Below, piece by piece: positions 51,450-60,806 of a stretch of DNA of 64,000 bases. A program made the position numbers and the translations under genes. A model generated the notes under the pieces. That model made no database searches, was not told the origin of the DNA, and saw only the letters and a program-made list of their open reading frames with translations. How positions within the stretch are numbered: position 1 is the stretch's first letter; each line of letters starts with the position of its first letter. Source of the DNA: Paludibacter jiangxiensis (GTDB lineage: Bacteria; Bacteroidota; Bacteroidia; Bacteroidales; Paludibacteraceae); the NCBI GenBank assembly GCA_945897785.1, contig CAMDGD010000002.1, positions 24,063 through 88,062 of the forward strand, in the 5' to 3' direction.

Positions 51450-52687
51450 GCCTGTCAGACCAATCACTTTCGTTATTGGAATTGAATGAGCAGCTAAAGG
51501 ATTGTATTCATTCTCGATTTTTTTCTGCCGTTTGGATTCGTGCAGAAATTAGTGAGCTGCACGAAAATAGTTCCGGTCATGCTTACTTGGAATTGATAGA
51601 AAAGGAAGCTAATGCCGATTTTATTTTAGCAAAGAGCAGAGCAAATTGCTGGGCATCGACTTACCGTATGCTAAAACCGTATTTCGAAAGCACTACCGGC
51701 GAAAACCTTACGTCCGGTATAAAAGTGCTAATTGCTTGCACTGTTGAATACCACGAGCTGTATGGTTTAAGTTTGACAATAAAAGATATAGAGCCGGCCT
51801 ATACTGTGGGAGATATGGCGCAAAAGCGATTGAAAACTATTCGTCGCTTGCAAGAGGATGGTGTTTTTGATATGAACAAACAGTTGTCGTTAAGTAAAAC
51901 GCCTCAGCGCATTGCTATTATTTCTTCAGAAACAGCCGCAGGGTATGGCGATTTTATGCATCAGTTATTGTTTAATGAGCATGCCTTTATTTTTTATATA
52001 AAGCTATTTCCGGCTATTATGCAGGGAGAACAGAGTGTGGCCTCAATTATTAGTGCCTTGGATGCCATTTATAAGGTGCATAATTGTTTTGATGCGGTAT
52101 TGATTATTCGTGGTGGAGGGGCAAGTGCTGAGTTAAGTAGTTTTGATTCGTACGATTTGGCCTTTAATTGCACCCAATTCCCTTTGCCTATAATAACCGG
52201 TATAGGGCATTTGAGAGATGAGTCGGTGCTTGATTTGGTTGCACATACTTGTGCTAAAACACCTACAGCAGTGGCTGATTTTTTATTGGATTGCATGGAT
52301 GAGGCTGAACGAGAAATTGATTACTTGCAAAGAAATATCGTACAACTTACACAGCAATTGATTGCCTATGAGTCGGCTCGTTTGCAGAAAGCTTCCACCA
52401 AACTGCCTAATTTAGTAAAGAGCCATACTGCATCAAAAAAGGAAGCACTGAGTTTATTTGAATTGAGTTTACATACGAGCTTGCGGCAATTTTTTGCAAG
52501 TAGAAACCACCAGCTTTCGTTAATGGAAAACGAAACTCGCTTGTCATCGCCCGAGCGCTTGCTTAAAAAAGGCTATTCGTTGACTTTTAAAAATGGGAAG
52601 CTTGTAAAAAGTAGTGCCCAGCTAAATAAAGGAGATGCCATTTCCAGTCGCTTTTTTGATGGCACTACAGATAGTGTGGTAAGTTAG
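51446..52687 (+). CDS. xseA: Exodeoxyribonuclease VII large subunit
   Basis: WIRAEISELHENSSGHAYLELIEK...VLIIRGGGASAELSSFDSYDLA...ITGIGHLRDESVLDLVAHTCAKTPTAVADFLL. Confidence 0.94.
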   Translation: MSLSDQSLSLLELNEQLKDCIHSRFFSAVWIRAEISELHENSSGHAYLELIEKEANADFILAKSRANCWASTYRMLKPYFESTTGENLTSGIKVLIACTVEYHELYGLSLTIKDIEPAYTVGDMAQKRLKTIRRLQEDGVFDMNKQLSLSKTPQRIAIISSETAAGYGDFMHQLLFNEHAFIFYIKLFPAIMQGEQSVASIISALDAIYKVHNCFDAVLIIRGGGASAELSSFDSYDLAFNCTQFPLPIITGIGHLRDESVLDLVAHTCAKTPTAVADFLLDCMDEAEREIDYLQRNIVQLTQQLIAYESARLQKASTKLPNLVKSHTASKKEALSLFELSLHTSLRQFFASRNHQLSLMENETRLSSPERLLKKGYSLTFKNGKLVKSSAQLNKGDAISSRFFDGTTDSVVS

Positions 52688-52730
52688 TTTTTTTTTAAAG
52701 CAGAATATTACAAAATAAAACCCTAACCCC

Positions 52731-52922
52731 ATGGCAAAAAAATCGTATACAGCATCGATTGAAGAGATAGAATCAATATTGAGGCAAATTGAAACAGAGG
52801 CTTTAGATGTAGATGTGCTTACCGAGAAGGTGCAACGAGCAGCAGAATTAATTAAAAGCTGTAAAGAGAAATTGCATAAAACAGATAGTGAAGTGCAGAA
52901 AATTTTGGATGATATGGCTTAA
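52731..52922 (+). CDS. xseB: Exodeoxyribonuclease VII small subunit
   Basis: 63 aa, SYTASIEEIESILRQIETEALDVDVLTEKVQRAAELIKSCKEKL; directly after xseA. Confidence 0.9.
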   Translation: MAKKSYTASIEEIESILRQIETEALDVDVLTEKVQRAAELIKSCKEKLHKTDSEVQKILDDMA

Positions 52923-52940
52923 TAAGCATAAGTTGCTTAT

Positions 52941-53732
52941 TTACTCACGTATCATTATTCCGCTAAGCATTCTGCCCGAGTTAGCTCCTTGTCTTCGCGC
53001 TGAAAAAAATAAGGCTTCATCTGTATAAGTACAATAGGGCGAATGAATAATATCGCTTACTCCTGCTTTTGTTAATTGTAAGAATACTGCCTGTCGAATA
53101 TCAAATAAATGCTTGCCGTTTGTTGTTGATTCAAACAATTGATCTACAGCAAAATTTTTGTCTTTGAATGCTGTATATAGTTCATCGCCAACTTCGTAAA
53201 CCTCTTTACCTATACACGGCCCGATAGATACAACCAGTTCGTTAGCTTTTGTTCCAAACTGTTCTTGCATCGTAATAAGGGTCTTTTCTACAATATTTTC
53301 GAGCGTACTTTTCCAACCGGAGTGTATAGCTGCAATGGCTTTATGCTTAGAGTCGTATAGTAAAATTGGCACACAATCTGCCGTTGTTACCGTTAGGCAT
53401 AAGTTGGGGGTGTTAGAAATAAGGGCATCATATCCCTCTAATTGCTGTTTTCTATCGGTAAGTGAAAGCTTACTAAGGGTAGAATCTACAAGTTTTACCG
53501 CTGTGCCGTGCGTTTGATGGGCGAAATAGAGCTGAGTGGGTAAGATACCTAATGCTTTTGCTAATAGCGCTCGGTTTTGAGCTATAGCGCTTGGGTTATC
53601 TTGCGTAAATTCGCCTAAGTTAAGCGATTCGTATAAACCGATACTGTGGCCACCACTCCGCGTACTGCAAAAATGGGTTATTTCTGCTGCATGCCGGCTA
53701 AGGGTTGGGTATGTAAGAAGCACTAATGACAT
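52941..53732 (-). CDS. pgeF: YfiH/PgeF-family polyphenol oxidase (laccase-domain) protein
   Basis: HQTHGTAV, TVTTADCVPILLYDSKHKAIAAIHSGWKSTLENI, SIGPCIGKEVYEVG. Confidence 0.93.
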   Translation of the reverse strand: MSLVLLTYPTLSRHAAEITHFCSTRSGGHSIGLYESLNLGEFTQDNPSAIAQNRALLAKALGILPTQLYFAHQTHGTAVKLVDSTLSKLSLTDRKQQLEGYDALISNTPNLCLTVTTADCVPILLYDSKHKAIAAIHSGWKSTLENIVEKTLITMQEQFGTKANELVVSIGPCIGKEVYEVGDELYTAFKDKNFAVDQLFESTTNGKHLFDIRQAVFLQLTKAGVSDIIHSPYCTYTDEALFFSARRQGANSGRMLSGIMIRE

Positions 53733-53777
53733 ATATCTATCTGCAGTAGCATTTATTCGAAAAGAACTAGTCGTTAC

Positions 53778-54929
53778 TTATTCGTTGTCGAATTGTTCGT
53801 CCCAACCTATACCGCGAAAAGCAAATTTTTCATCGTCTTCATCTTCAATAGCTGTTTCCTTTTCGGTTTCATCTTCGTCACGAGGAATTGTTTTCAAGTC
53901 TATAGGTTTATGACTGATAGTCATCACCCTATTTTCTTCTTTGTTAATTTCCTCCCAAAGCAAGTCTTTAAGTTCCATTAAGCCTGTTTTTGCAATGGAT
54001 GAAATAAAAATGGTTTTGGTGTCATTGGGAAGGTTTTCACTTAAGGCTTCTTTTAATTCCTCGTCCAGCATGTCAGATTTTGTGATAGCCAATAACCGTT
54101 GTTTGTCGAGCAACTCAGGGTTGTACTGACCTAGCTCATTAAGCAATATCTCGTATTCTTTTTTGATGTCGTTGGCATCGGCAGGAACCATAAATAACAA
54201 AATGGCATTGCGTTCTATATGTCTTAAAAACCGTAAGCCCAAGCCTTTGCCTTCGTGTGCTCCTTCAATAATACCCGGAATATCAGCAATACAAAACGAT
54301 TTATTGTCGCGGTAAGGAACAATACCTAAGTTGGGTACCAGTGTGGTAAAAGGGTAATTGGCTATTTCAGGTTTAGCTGCAGAAACAACAGAAAGCAGCG
54401 TTGATTTTCCGGCGTTTGGAAATCCAACCAAGCCAACATCGGCCAACACTTTTAGTTCTAGTACAATGGTTCGTTCTTGCATTGGTTCTCCGGGTTGGGC
54501 ATATCGTGGCGCCTGATTGGTGGACGTTCTAAAATGCCAATTGCCTAATCCTCCGCGTCCTCCTTTGCATAAAAAATGCTCTTGGCCATGTTCAGCAACT
54601 TCGGCAATAAATTCGCCTGTTTCGCCGTCGTAAGCAACCGTGCCTATGGGAGCTTCAATAACTTGGTCTTTACCGTCTTTACCAAAACTGCGGCTTTTAC
54701 TTCCGCCTTGTCCGTGATCAGCAAAAATATGTCGTGCGTATTTTAAGTGAATAAGCGTCCATAAATCTTTGTTTCCACGGATAATAACATGTCCCCCGCG
54801 ACCGCCGTCACCCCCATCGGGACCACCTTTGGTGATGTATTTTTCGCGATGAAAATGTGTAGAACCCGGACCGCCCTTTCCGGAGCGACAAAATATTTTG
54901 ATATAATCAACAAAATTAGAACCAGCCAT
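53778..54929 (-). CDS. obg: Obg-family GTPase
   Basis: Gly-rich OBG domain ([15 protein letters not shown]), [50 protein letters not shown]. Confidence 0.97.
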   Translation of the reverse strand: MAGSNFVDYIKIFCRSGKGGPGSTHFHREKYITKGGPDGGDGGRGGHVIIRGNKDLWTLIHLKYARHIFADHGQGGSKSRSFGKDGKDQVIEAPIGTVAYDGETGEFIAEVAEHGQEHFLCKGGRGGLGNWHFRTSTNQAPRYAQPGEPMQERTIVLELKVLADVGLVGFPNAGKSTLLSVVSAAKPEIANYPFTTLVPNLGIVPYRDNKSFCIADIPGIIEGAHEGKGLGLRFLRHIERNAILLFMVPADANDIKKEYEILLNELGQYNPELLDKQRLLAITKSDMLDEELKEALSENLPNDTKTIFISSIAKTGLMELKDLLWEEINKEENRVMTISHKPIDLKTIPRDEDETEKETAIEDEDDEKFAFRGIGWDEQFDNE

Positions 54930-55432
54930 AATTAAATTTTTCGAGCTGCAAAGATAGGCAAAAGAAAGGACAATGAGAATAGCTGCTTTTTAGTTAAATA
55001 GTGTAAATAATCAAGCCAGAGTGGACTTTTTTATTTACAACCAGATAAATTTTTATGCATAACCTTTAGTAAGAACTGTCAAATAAGTTGTGTAAATGAG
55101 AACTACCACCTTTTCAACAACACCCGCCGTTTTATATTATACACTCATCTTACCGTAGGCTATTATTTCAATACACAAACACCCCACTGCGGCGTACGGC
55201 TATGGTAAGATGCCATGCTGCCTACGCTCATCAGAGGGGTTGCAGCAAAGCCAATAGCTATGCAATTAACAAAAATGGATTTTTTTAATGGTTTTAACTT
55301 TTTAAGCATAGTGTCAAGTGTATTGCCAATTCTTGTATGCAATGTTAAACTTTTTCTTTTGTAATTATTTAGCAAGAATGGAAAAGTGTCTTTCTTTGTA
55401 CTTGCTTATTTTTGTATCGGTAAATAATTGCT

Positions 55433-56293
55433 ATGCAAGTTAAACCTACAACACGAGAAGAATATTTGAAGCGTATAAATCGGCTAACCGAGTATATCAA
55501 CGCAAATTTACAGGAGGAATTAGATTTAATCTCTTTGGCTGAACGTTGTATGTTATCCCCATATCATTTTCATCGCATTATGAAAGCGTTTTTGGGTGAA
55601 CCTCTAGGAGCATATATCAACCGTTTGCGTGTGGAAAATGCGGTTCGCTCGCTACGGTATTCCAATGCTTCTATTCAAGATATTGCTTATAGTGTAGGTT
55701 ACTCCTCGCCGGCTTCATTCACCAAGGTATTTAAACAATACTACGGCTTTTCGCCATCTGAATTTAGAAACAACAAAAACCTAGTGATTATGAAACAAGA
55801 TCGAAAAAAAAGCGAAATCAATTTAAAGGGACCTAAAATTCAAGAGGTACCCGAAAAAACAACCTTGTATATAGCTGTTACAGGTAAATACTCCGAATTA
55901 GATTTTGGTGGCTGCTGGGGCAAACTATGGGGCTGCGTAAAGGAACAACAACTCTTTGCTAAGGGCGTTGAACATATCTGTGTATACCACGATGATCCGC
56001 AAATTACCGAAACCGATAAACTGCGTACGGATATTTGTTTGGTAGTTACTAAACCTGCTAAACCACAAGGTGAGATAGGTGTAAAAACGATTGGAGGAGG
56101 CAAGTATGCTGTATTTTTGTATCAAGGTTCGTATGAAAATCTCGGTGCCGTGTATGATACTATTTTTGCCCAATGGCTCCCTGAGAGTGGCTGTGCGTTG
56201 CGTAATGCACCATGTATGGAAAAATACATTAGTCATCCAGATAGAGTAGCCCCTGAGAAGTTGAAAACGGAGATTTATGTGCCGCTAGAATAA
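55433..56293 (+). CDS. AraC-family transcriptional regulator with GyrI-like effector domain
   Basis: LISLAERCMLSPYHFHRIMKAFLGEPLGAYINRLRVENAVRSL...IAYSVGYSSPASFTKVFKQYYGFSPSEFR; C-terminal GyrI-like. Confidence 0.93.
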   Translation: MQVKPTTREEYLKRINRLTEYINANLQEELDLISLAERCMLSPYHFHRIMKAFLGEPLGAYINRLRVENAVRSLRYSNASIQDIAYSVGYSSPASFTKVFKQYYGFSPSEFRNNKNLVIMKQDRKKSEINLKGPKIQEVPEKTTLYIAVTGKYSELDFGGCWGKLWGCVKEQQLFAKGVEHICVYHDDPQITETDKLRTDICLVVTKPAKPQGEIGVKTIGGGKYAVFLYQGSYENLGAVYDTIFAQWLPESGCALRNAPCMEKYISHPDRVAPEKLKTEIYVPLE

Positions 56294-56297
56294 GTTT

Positions 56298-56343
56298 AAA
56301 AAAGTAAGCCATCAACAATAATGCTGATGGCTTACTTTTTTTT
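56298..56343. terminator. Convergent bidirectional terminator between the araC-type gene and ssrA
   Basis: AAAAAAGTAAGCCATCA-loop-TGATGGCTTACTTTTTT; ends 2 nt from the tmRNA 3' CCA. Confidence 0.85.
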
Positions 56344-56344
56344 G

Positions 56345-56735
56345 TGGACCTGACGGGAGTCGAACCCGTGTCCAAACGAGGAACTAACTTGCTTTCTACA
56401 TGCTTATCTTCGCTTAAGTTTTCGAAATAACACAAGACCGAAGCCACCAATGTTATCCTTAGTCTTTTAATTTCACCAAAGAATCAAGACCTTTCTTTGG
56501 CTATCCCTGAATTTTCTACACCGCTTGATCGGACGCTTTAGGGCGTAGCTTCCGAGCGATGTCTCGTCCTATCACATGTGACCGGATAAAGTTTAATCTA
56601 CTATAATTCGATTAAGCAGCAAGAGCGTAATTATTTTCGCCAGTTAAAATGTGCCGACTATGATTTAAGTGCTATCCGACAACGCACTGCATGCTTACAA
56701 ATCACCTCTACCCGCTGTCAAAACCAAACAGGCCC
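56345..56735 (-). ncRNA. ssrA: Transfer-messenger RNA (tag encodes GENNYALAA-stop at 56612..56641)
   Basis: Reverse strand begins GGGCCTGTTTGGTTTTGACAGCGGG and ends GGACACGGGTTCGACTCCCGTCAGGTCCA; GGGCCTG pairs with CAGGTCC; internal GGCGAAAATAATTACGCTCTTGCTGCTTAA. Confidence 0.95.
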
Positions 56736-56737
56736 TT

Positions 56738-56773
56738 TTAATCAGAACGGAGAAATGAGAACAGAGAACGAAA
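56738..56773. repeat. Left inverted repeat of the S23/four-helix-bundle element
   Basis: TTAATCAGAACGGAGAAATGAGAACAGAGAACGAAA; reverse complement matches 57165-57200 at 33 of 36 positions. Confidence 0.85.
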
Positions 56774-56793
56774 AGAGAGAGAAGGAAAGAGGG

Positions 56794-57144
56794 TTAGTCA
56801 TCTCCTAGTTTTTTGATTATGGCGTATAGCATTTTGGATATTTCTTCGAGGGTATTATAAAAATAGTCGTACCCTTCTTTGGATATTTTTTCAATATCAA
56901 CCAAGTGATCCATGATGCCAACACATTCAAAAACACTTCCTCTGGCCATTACCATAAAATGTCTTCTGTCTTTTTTTGAAAACCTTGCCGACCCTTCGGC
57001 AAGGTTTAATAATATACTCGTAGAAGCTCTACTGAGTTGATCTTTTAAAATAAAATCTAATTTACTTTTAGCAATAAATAGCTTTATATCTTTACAATAC
57101 TTACGCGTTTTTAAATAAACATCTAACTTCTGAAACTCAAACAT
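56794..57144 (-). CDS. Four-helix bundle protein (23S rRNA intervening-sequence S23 family)
   Basis: FQKLDVYLKTRKYCKDIKLFI...LKDQLSRASTSILLNLAEGSARFSKKDRRHFMVMARGSVFECVGIMDHL...LEEISKMLYAIIKKL. Confidence 0.9.
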   Translation of the reverse strand: MFEFQKLDVYLKTRKYCKDIKLFIAKSKLDFILKDQLSRASTSILLNLAEGSARFSKKDRRHFMVMARGSVFECVGIMDHLVDIEKISKEGYDYFYNTLEEISKMLYAIIKKLGDD

Positions 57145-57164
57145 AATCTACAGTTTTCCTTGTA

Positions 57165-57200
57165 TTTCGTTCTCTGTTCTCCGTTCTCTGTTCTGATTAA
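57165..57200. repeat. Right inverted repeat of the S23/four-helix-bundle element
   Basis: TTTCGTTCTCTGTTCTCCGTTCTCTGTTCTGATTAA; contains consecutive GTTCTCY units. Confidence 0.85.
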
Positions 57201-57208
57201 TCCGTTTT

Positions 57209-58738
57209 CTATTTCGCAAAAGATACCGCTCTAGTCTCTCTGATCACCGTAATTTTCACTTGTCCCGGATAGGTCATTTCATCTTGTATTTTTTTAGCGA
57301 TATCGAACGATAGTGTTTCGGTATCTTTGTCGCTAATTTTGTCGGCACCAACAATCACCCGTAGCTCTCTGCCGGCTTGTATAGCATATGTTTTTAATAC
57401 TCCCGGATAAGAAAGTGCAAGGTTCTCTAGGTCGTTAAGTCGTTTGATGTAGGCTTCAACAATTTCTCTACGGGCTCCCGGACGAGCACCACTTATGGCA
57501 TCGCAAACCTGTACAATAGGGGATAGTAAGCTGGTCATTTCTATCTCGTCGTGGTGTGCGCCAATGGCATTGCAAATTTCTGGTTTCTCTTTGTATTTTT
57601 CGGCCAGTTTCATACCTAAAATTGCGTGTGGTAATTCCGGCTCATCGTCAGGCACTTTGCCAATATCGTGCAATAAGCCTGCTCTTTTAGCTTTTTTAGG
57701 ATTTAGCCCAAGCTCAGAAGCCATAATAGCACAAAGGTTTGCTGTTTCCCGTGCATGTTGCAATAAATTTTGTCCGTAAGATGAGCGGTACTTCATTTTA
57801 CCAATCATACGAATCAACTCAGGATGTAAACCATGTACGCCCATGTCGATAGTGGTTCGTTTTCCGGTCTCGATGATTTCTTCTTCAACTTGTTTTTTTA
57901 CTTTAGCCACAACCTCTTCGATGCGTGCAGGGTGAATACGACCATCTGTAACCAATTGATGTAAGGCCAAGCGAGCAATTTCTCTCCGTACCGGATCAAA
58001 GCCTGAAAGCACAATGGCTTCTGGGGTGTCGTCAACAATAATTTCGATACCGGTAGCCGCTTCTAAGGCGCGGATATTTCTACCTTCGCGACCGATAATG
58101 CGTCCTTTTAGCTCGTCTGATTCTATATGGAATACCGTAACGGAATTTTCAATGGCTGTTTCGGTAGCAACCCGCTGAATGGTTTGCACAATTATCCGTT
58201 TAGCTTCCTTATTGGCCGTCATTTTAGCTTCTTCCATCCGTTCGTTGATATACGACATGGCTTCTGTTTGGGCTTCGTCTTTTAGCGACTCTACCAGCTT
58301 TTCTTTAGCCTGATCGACAGATAAGCCCGAGATGCTTTCTAATTTACCCAACGCTTCTTTATGGATTCTCTCCAGTTCTTTCTTTTTGTTCTCTATAACT
58401 TCAATTTGAGTTTCCAGGTTGGCTTTAATAGCATCTGTCTCAGATGATTTTCGTTGCAAATCTGCTTGAATTTGCCCTTGTTGCATTTCTCGTTGCTGAA
58501 TTTTTGCTTCAATTTGTTGGATTTTAGCATTACGCTCGGCAATGTGTTTTTCGTACTCTTCTTTTAAGTTTAGGTACTTCTCTTTTACTTCAATAAGCTT
58601 ATTTTGCTTTAGCACTTCGGCTTTAGCTTCAGCCTCTTGAATTAAATTTTTTGCTCGGGTTTTTACGATAAAATTTACCGTTATCCAAGTGATTATACCT
58701 CCGCCTATAAAAGCGCTGATTATTAGAATAATATTCAT
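57209..58738 (-). CDS. rny: Ribonuclease Y
   Basis: N-terminal TM, coiled coil, KH domain [40 protein letters not shown] domain [10 protein letters not shown]. Confidence 0.96.
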   Translation of the reverse strand: MNIILIISAFIGGGIITWITVNFIVKTRAKNLIQEAEAKAEVLKQNKLIEVKEKYLNLKEEYEKHIAERNAKIQQIEAKIQQREMQQGQIQADLQRKSSETDAIKANLETQIEVIENKKKELERIHKEALGKLESISGLSVDQAKEKLVESLKDEAQTEAMSYINERMEEAKMTANKEAKRIIVQTIQRVATETAIENSVTVFHIESDELKGRIIGREGRNIRALEAATGIEIIVDDTPEAIVLSGFDPVRREIARLALHQLVTDGRIHPARIEEVVAKVKKQVEEEIIETGKRTTIDMGVHGLHPELIRMIGKMKYRSSYGQNLLQHARETANLCAIMASELGLNPKKAKRAGLLHDIGKVPDDEPELPHAILGMKLAEKYKEKPEICNAIGAHHDEIEMTSLLSPIVQVCDAISGARPGARREIVEAYIKRLNDLENLALSYPGVLKTYAIQAGRELRVIVGADKISDKDTETLSFDIAKKIQDEMTYPGQVKITVIRETRAVSFAK

Positions 58739-58760
58739 TTTTTATATAAATTAATTGGTT

Positions 58761-58813
58761 AAAAAAAACGCACTACCTTATCGAAAACCATGGTTTTACG
58801 ATAACATAATGCG
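58761..58813 (-). terminator. Hairpin plus U8 between zapA and rny (terminator/attenuator candidate)
   Basis: Minus strand CGCATTATGTTATCGTAAAACC-AT-GGTTTTCGATAAGGTAGTGCG-TTTTTTTT. Confidence 0.6.
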
Positions 58814-58832
58814 GATTAATATAGTTGTTTGT

Positions 58833-59144
58833 TTAGTTTTCAGTTTCTTGTTGTAAGTATGCTTCTAACGCAGCATCCATGCTTTCTAGTTCGGCCAACA
58901 GGGGTTCTATATCCTTGTTATTTTGTGTTTTAAGACCGTTTACTGCAAGGTTTAACGCAACCATGGATAGTATTGTTTCCAATGGTTTTAGCTGATACTT
59001 CTTTCTGTATGCTATGATTGCTGCATTAATCAAATCGGATGCTTTGCGGTATGTTTCCTCTTGATTTCTAGGAATTGGCAAGCGCAAGGCTTCTTGTTGT
59101 TCTTGTATCTTAAGACTAATTGTCAGCAAATCAAACTCTTTCAT
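58833..59144 (-). CDS. zapA: Cell division protein ZapA-like
   Basis: ISLKIQEQQEALRLPIPRNQEETYRKASDLINAAIIAYRKKY...MVALNLAVNGL; upstream of rny. Confidence 0.75.
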   Translation of the reverse strand: MKEFDLLTISLKIQEQQEALRLPIPRNQEETYRKASDLINAAIIAYRKKYQLKPLETILSMVALNLAVNGLKTQNNKDIEPLLAELESMDAALEAYLQQETEN

Positions 59145-59147
59145 GCT

Positions 59148-59441
59148 CTATTGATTTAAAAGAGCTAAACATTTATCTATTTCCCGCACCATTTTAGTCA
59201 ATCGTTGTTTGGCCTTTTTTCTTTCTTCGTCGTTGGTAGAAAGGAGTCCGACAGTAACAAGATTGTCGTGTTTGGTTTGAAGCTCCAACAAGAGTTTGTG
59301 ATCATACATCAATTCATTTTTCTGCTTGTTAAAAGCATCTGCTAAAGCTTTGTTTTTAGCTTTTTCTGCTTCATACATCCCTTTTAATCGGGAAATTTTT
59401 TCTTGTAAGCTGTGCAGTAATTGAATATGTTCTTCAGTCAT
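59148..59441 (-). CDS. Small coiled-coil protein upstream of zapA
   Basis: MTEEHIQLLHSLQEKISRLKGMYEAEKAKNKALADAFNKQKNEL coiled coil. Confidence 0.7.
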   Translation of the reverse strand: MTEEHIQLLHSLQEKISRLKGMYEAEKAKNKALADAFNKQKNELMYDHKLLLELQTKHDNLVTVGLLSTNDEERKKAKQRLTKMVREIDKCLALLNQ

Positions 59442-59553
59442 GTTGAGGCAAAATTCACACAAAAATAGCGAAACCGTTTCGAAAAAAAAACAAAAGCGTG
59501 GTATTTTTGTTAAAAATAAAGTAGTTGAATTGCTATGGTGCTCTTCATAAGCC

Positions 59554-60483
59554 TTATTCGTTTAACATGCGTAGGTCTGCTGCGCCATAAACTTCTGTAG
59601 ATATTTCGTTGAGCCAGCCTGCCTGTTGCAATACGGCAGTATGAATTTTGATGAAACGAATGCCACTTAAAGTAACAGGGTTTCCTACTGAGTCGCGGGC
59701 ATTAGCGATATCAAATTCATTGCCTTTTTTTGTTTCGTTGTAATCGCCTGCTGCATTATTCTCGGCATATCCGTAGTTGAAACGATTGGGATATACCACC
59801 CAGCTTTCTGTGGTTCCGGTGCTGTTATTATAGTAGGCGTCGGGTAGGCGGGTTCCTGTAAAAAGTAAGGAGTCTTTTGTGTTGTCTGGCCACCAGGCGT
59901 AGCTTGTTGTACTGCCAAAACCAACCCGTAAAGTGTCGCTGTTGCCTTTGTTATCTTTCCATGTTATGTTTTCGTTTAAGGCTGGTTTGTAGTAGGTTAT
60001 TTGGTACTGGGTATAAGTTTCTGAGTGGTTGTGTGCGCTACCGCTTAGTTCGTACCAAGTGTCGTCCGGTAATCCGTTTCCGTTGGTATCTTCCATAACT
60101 GATACGATGCCCGGTTCTGCCGCAGGGGAATTGCCGCAAAAAACAATCAAGTCATTGCCCTCAAGGTTGGGTATGGTATGGTTAAATTTTCCGATAATAT
60201 ATCCGCCAAATCCACCTAAAGAAACGGCTGATTTTGGGTTGTCGGGATAAACGGTATAAAGGTAGTGGGGTTTGCCAACAAAGTACTCGCTGTTCGTTAA
60301 TGCTGTGTTTGTGGCGTATTGTCCGGGGGCATATTGATAATCTAAAACTTGCACAATGTAGCATGCGCTGTCTTTTAGTTCGTCTATTTCGGTTACTGGA
60401 GGTTCGTGGGTGATTTCATCTTCTTCGCACGAAAAAAAGAATATAGCGTTAAGTAAGATTAGGATGCTAATAAGCCATTTCAT
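59554..60483 (-). CDS. Surface lipoprotein with DxNGNGxxDD Ca-binding-like loop
   Basis: Lipobox FFFSCEEDE; SVMEDTNGNGLPDDTWYELSGS. Confidence 0.65.
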   Translation of the reverse strand: MKWLISILILLNAIFFFSCEEDEITHEPPVTEIDELKDSACYIVQVLDYQYAPGQYATNTALTNSEYFVGKPHYLYTVYPDNPKSAVSLGGFGGYIIGKFNHTIPNLEGNDLIVFCGNSPAAEPGIVSVMEDTNGNGLPDDTWYELSGSAHNHSETYTQYQITYYKPALNENITWKDNKGNSDTLRVGFGSTTSYAWWPDNTKDSLLFTGTRLPDAYYNNSTGTTESWVVYPNRFNYGYAENNAAGDYNETKKGNEFDIANARDSVGNPVTLSGIRFIKIHTAVLQQAGWLNEISTEVYGAADLRMLNE

Positions 60484-60535
60484 CTGATTGTAATTTAGTA
60501 TAGTCTCGGGTATTTTATTTTTTTAAAGAATGCAT

Positions 60536-60639
60536 GTCCACGAATTAGAGTTAAAAGTCAAAAAAATACAGGTCCACGGATTACACGGATTAACGCAGAT
60601 TAAAAGTCGAAGGTCAAGAAATATTGGGTCCGCAAATTA
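60536..60639 (+). repeat. Short-unit imperfect repeats (GTCCRCRRATTA x3)
   Basis: GTCCACGAATTA (60536), GTCCACGGATTA (60572), GTCCGCAAATTA (60628). Confidence 0.7.
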
Positions 60640-60722
60640 GCACCAATTTACACGAATTTCAGTTGTGCATGTTTTCAATTTTGATAGTAAAACGCAGACC
60701 CCGTCTTTTGTCTTTACTCTTT
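60607..60722. repeat. Left arm of the large inverted repeat flanking queA
   Basis: Reverse complement of 62076-62191; 44-nt identical core AAAGAGTAAAGACAAAAGACGGGGTCTGCGTTTTACTATCAAAA plus a second near-identical block GAAATTCGTGTAAATTGGTGCTAATTTG(C/T)GGAC. Confidence 0.9.
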
Positions 60723-60806
60723 GTTTTTTTATCTAGATTCTAGACTCTTCCTATCATAGTTTGTTTTCTGCAAATTTCATTAATTTTGTCCATCAAAACA
60801 AATAAA

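Noticed and set aside
55163-55375. 70-aa minus-strand ORF between obg and the araC-type gene
   Set aside because: No recognisable domain; overlaps scattered inverted fragments (CTTACCGTAGGC / GGTAAGATG...GCCTACG) and is probably chance.
56229-56450. 73-aa ORF overlapping the tmRNA 3' end
   Set aside because: Lies on tmRNA and the terminator; explained by ssrA.
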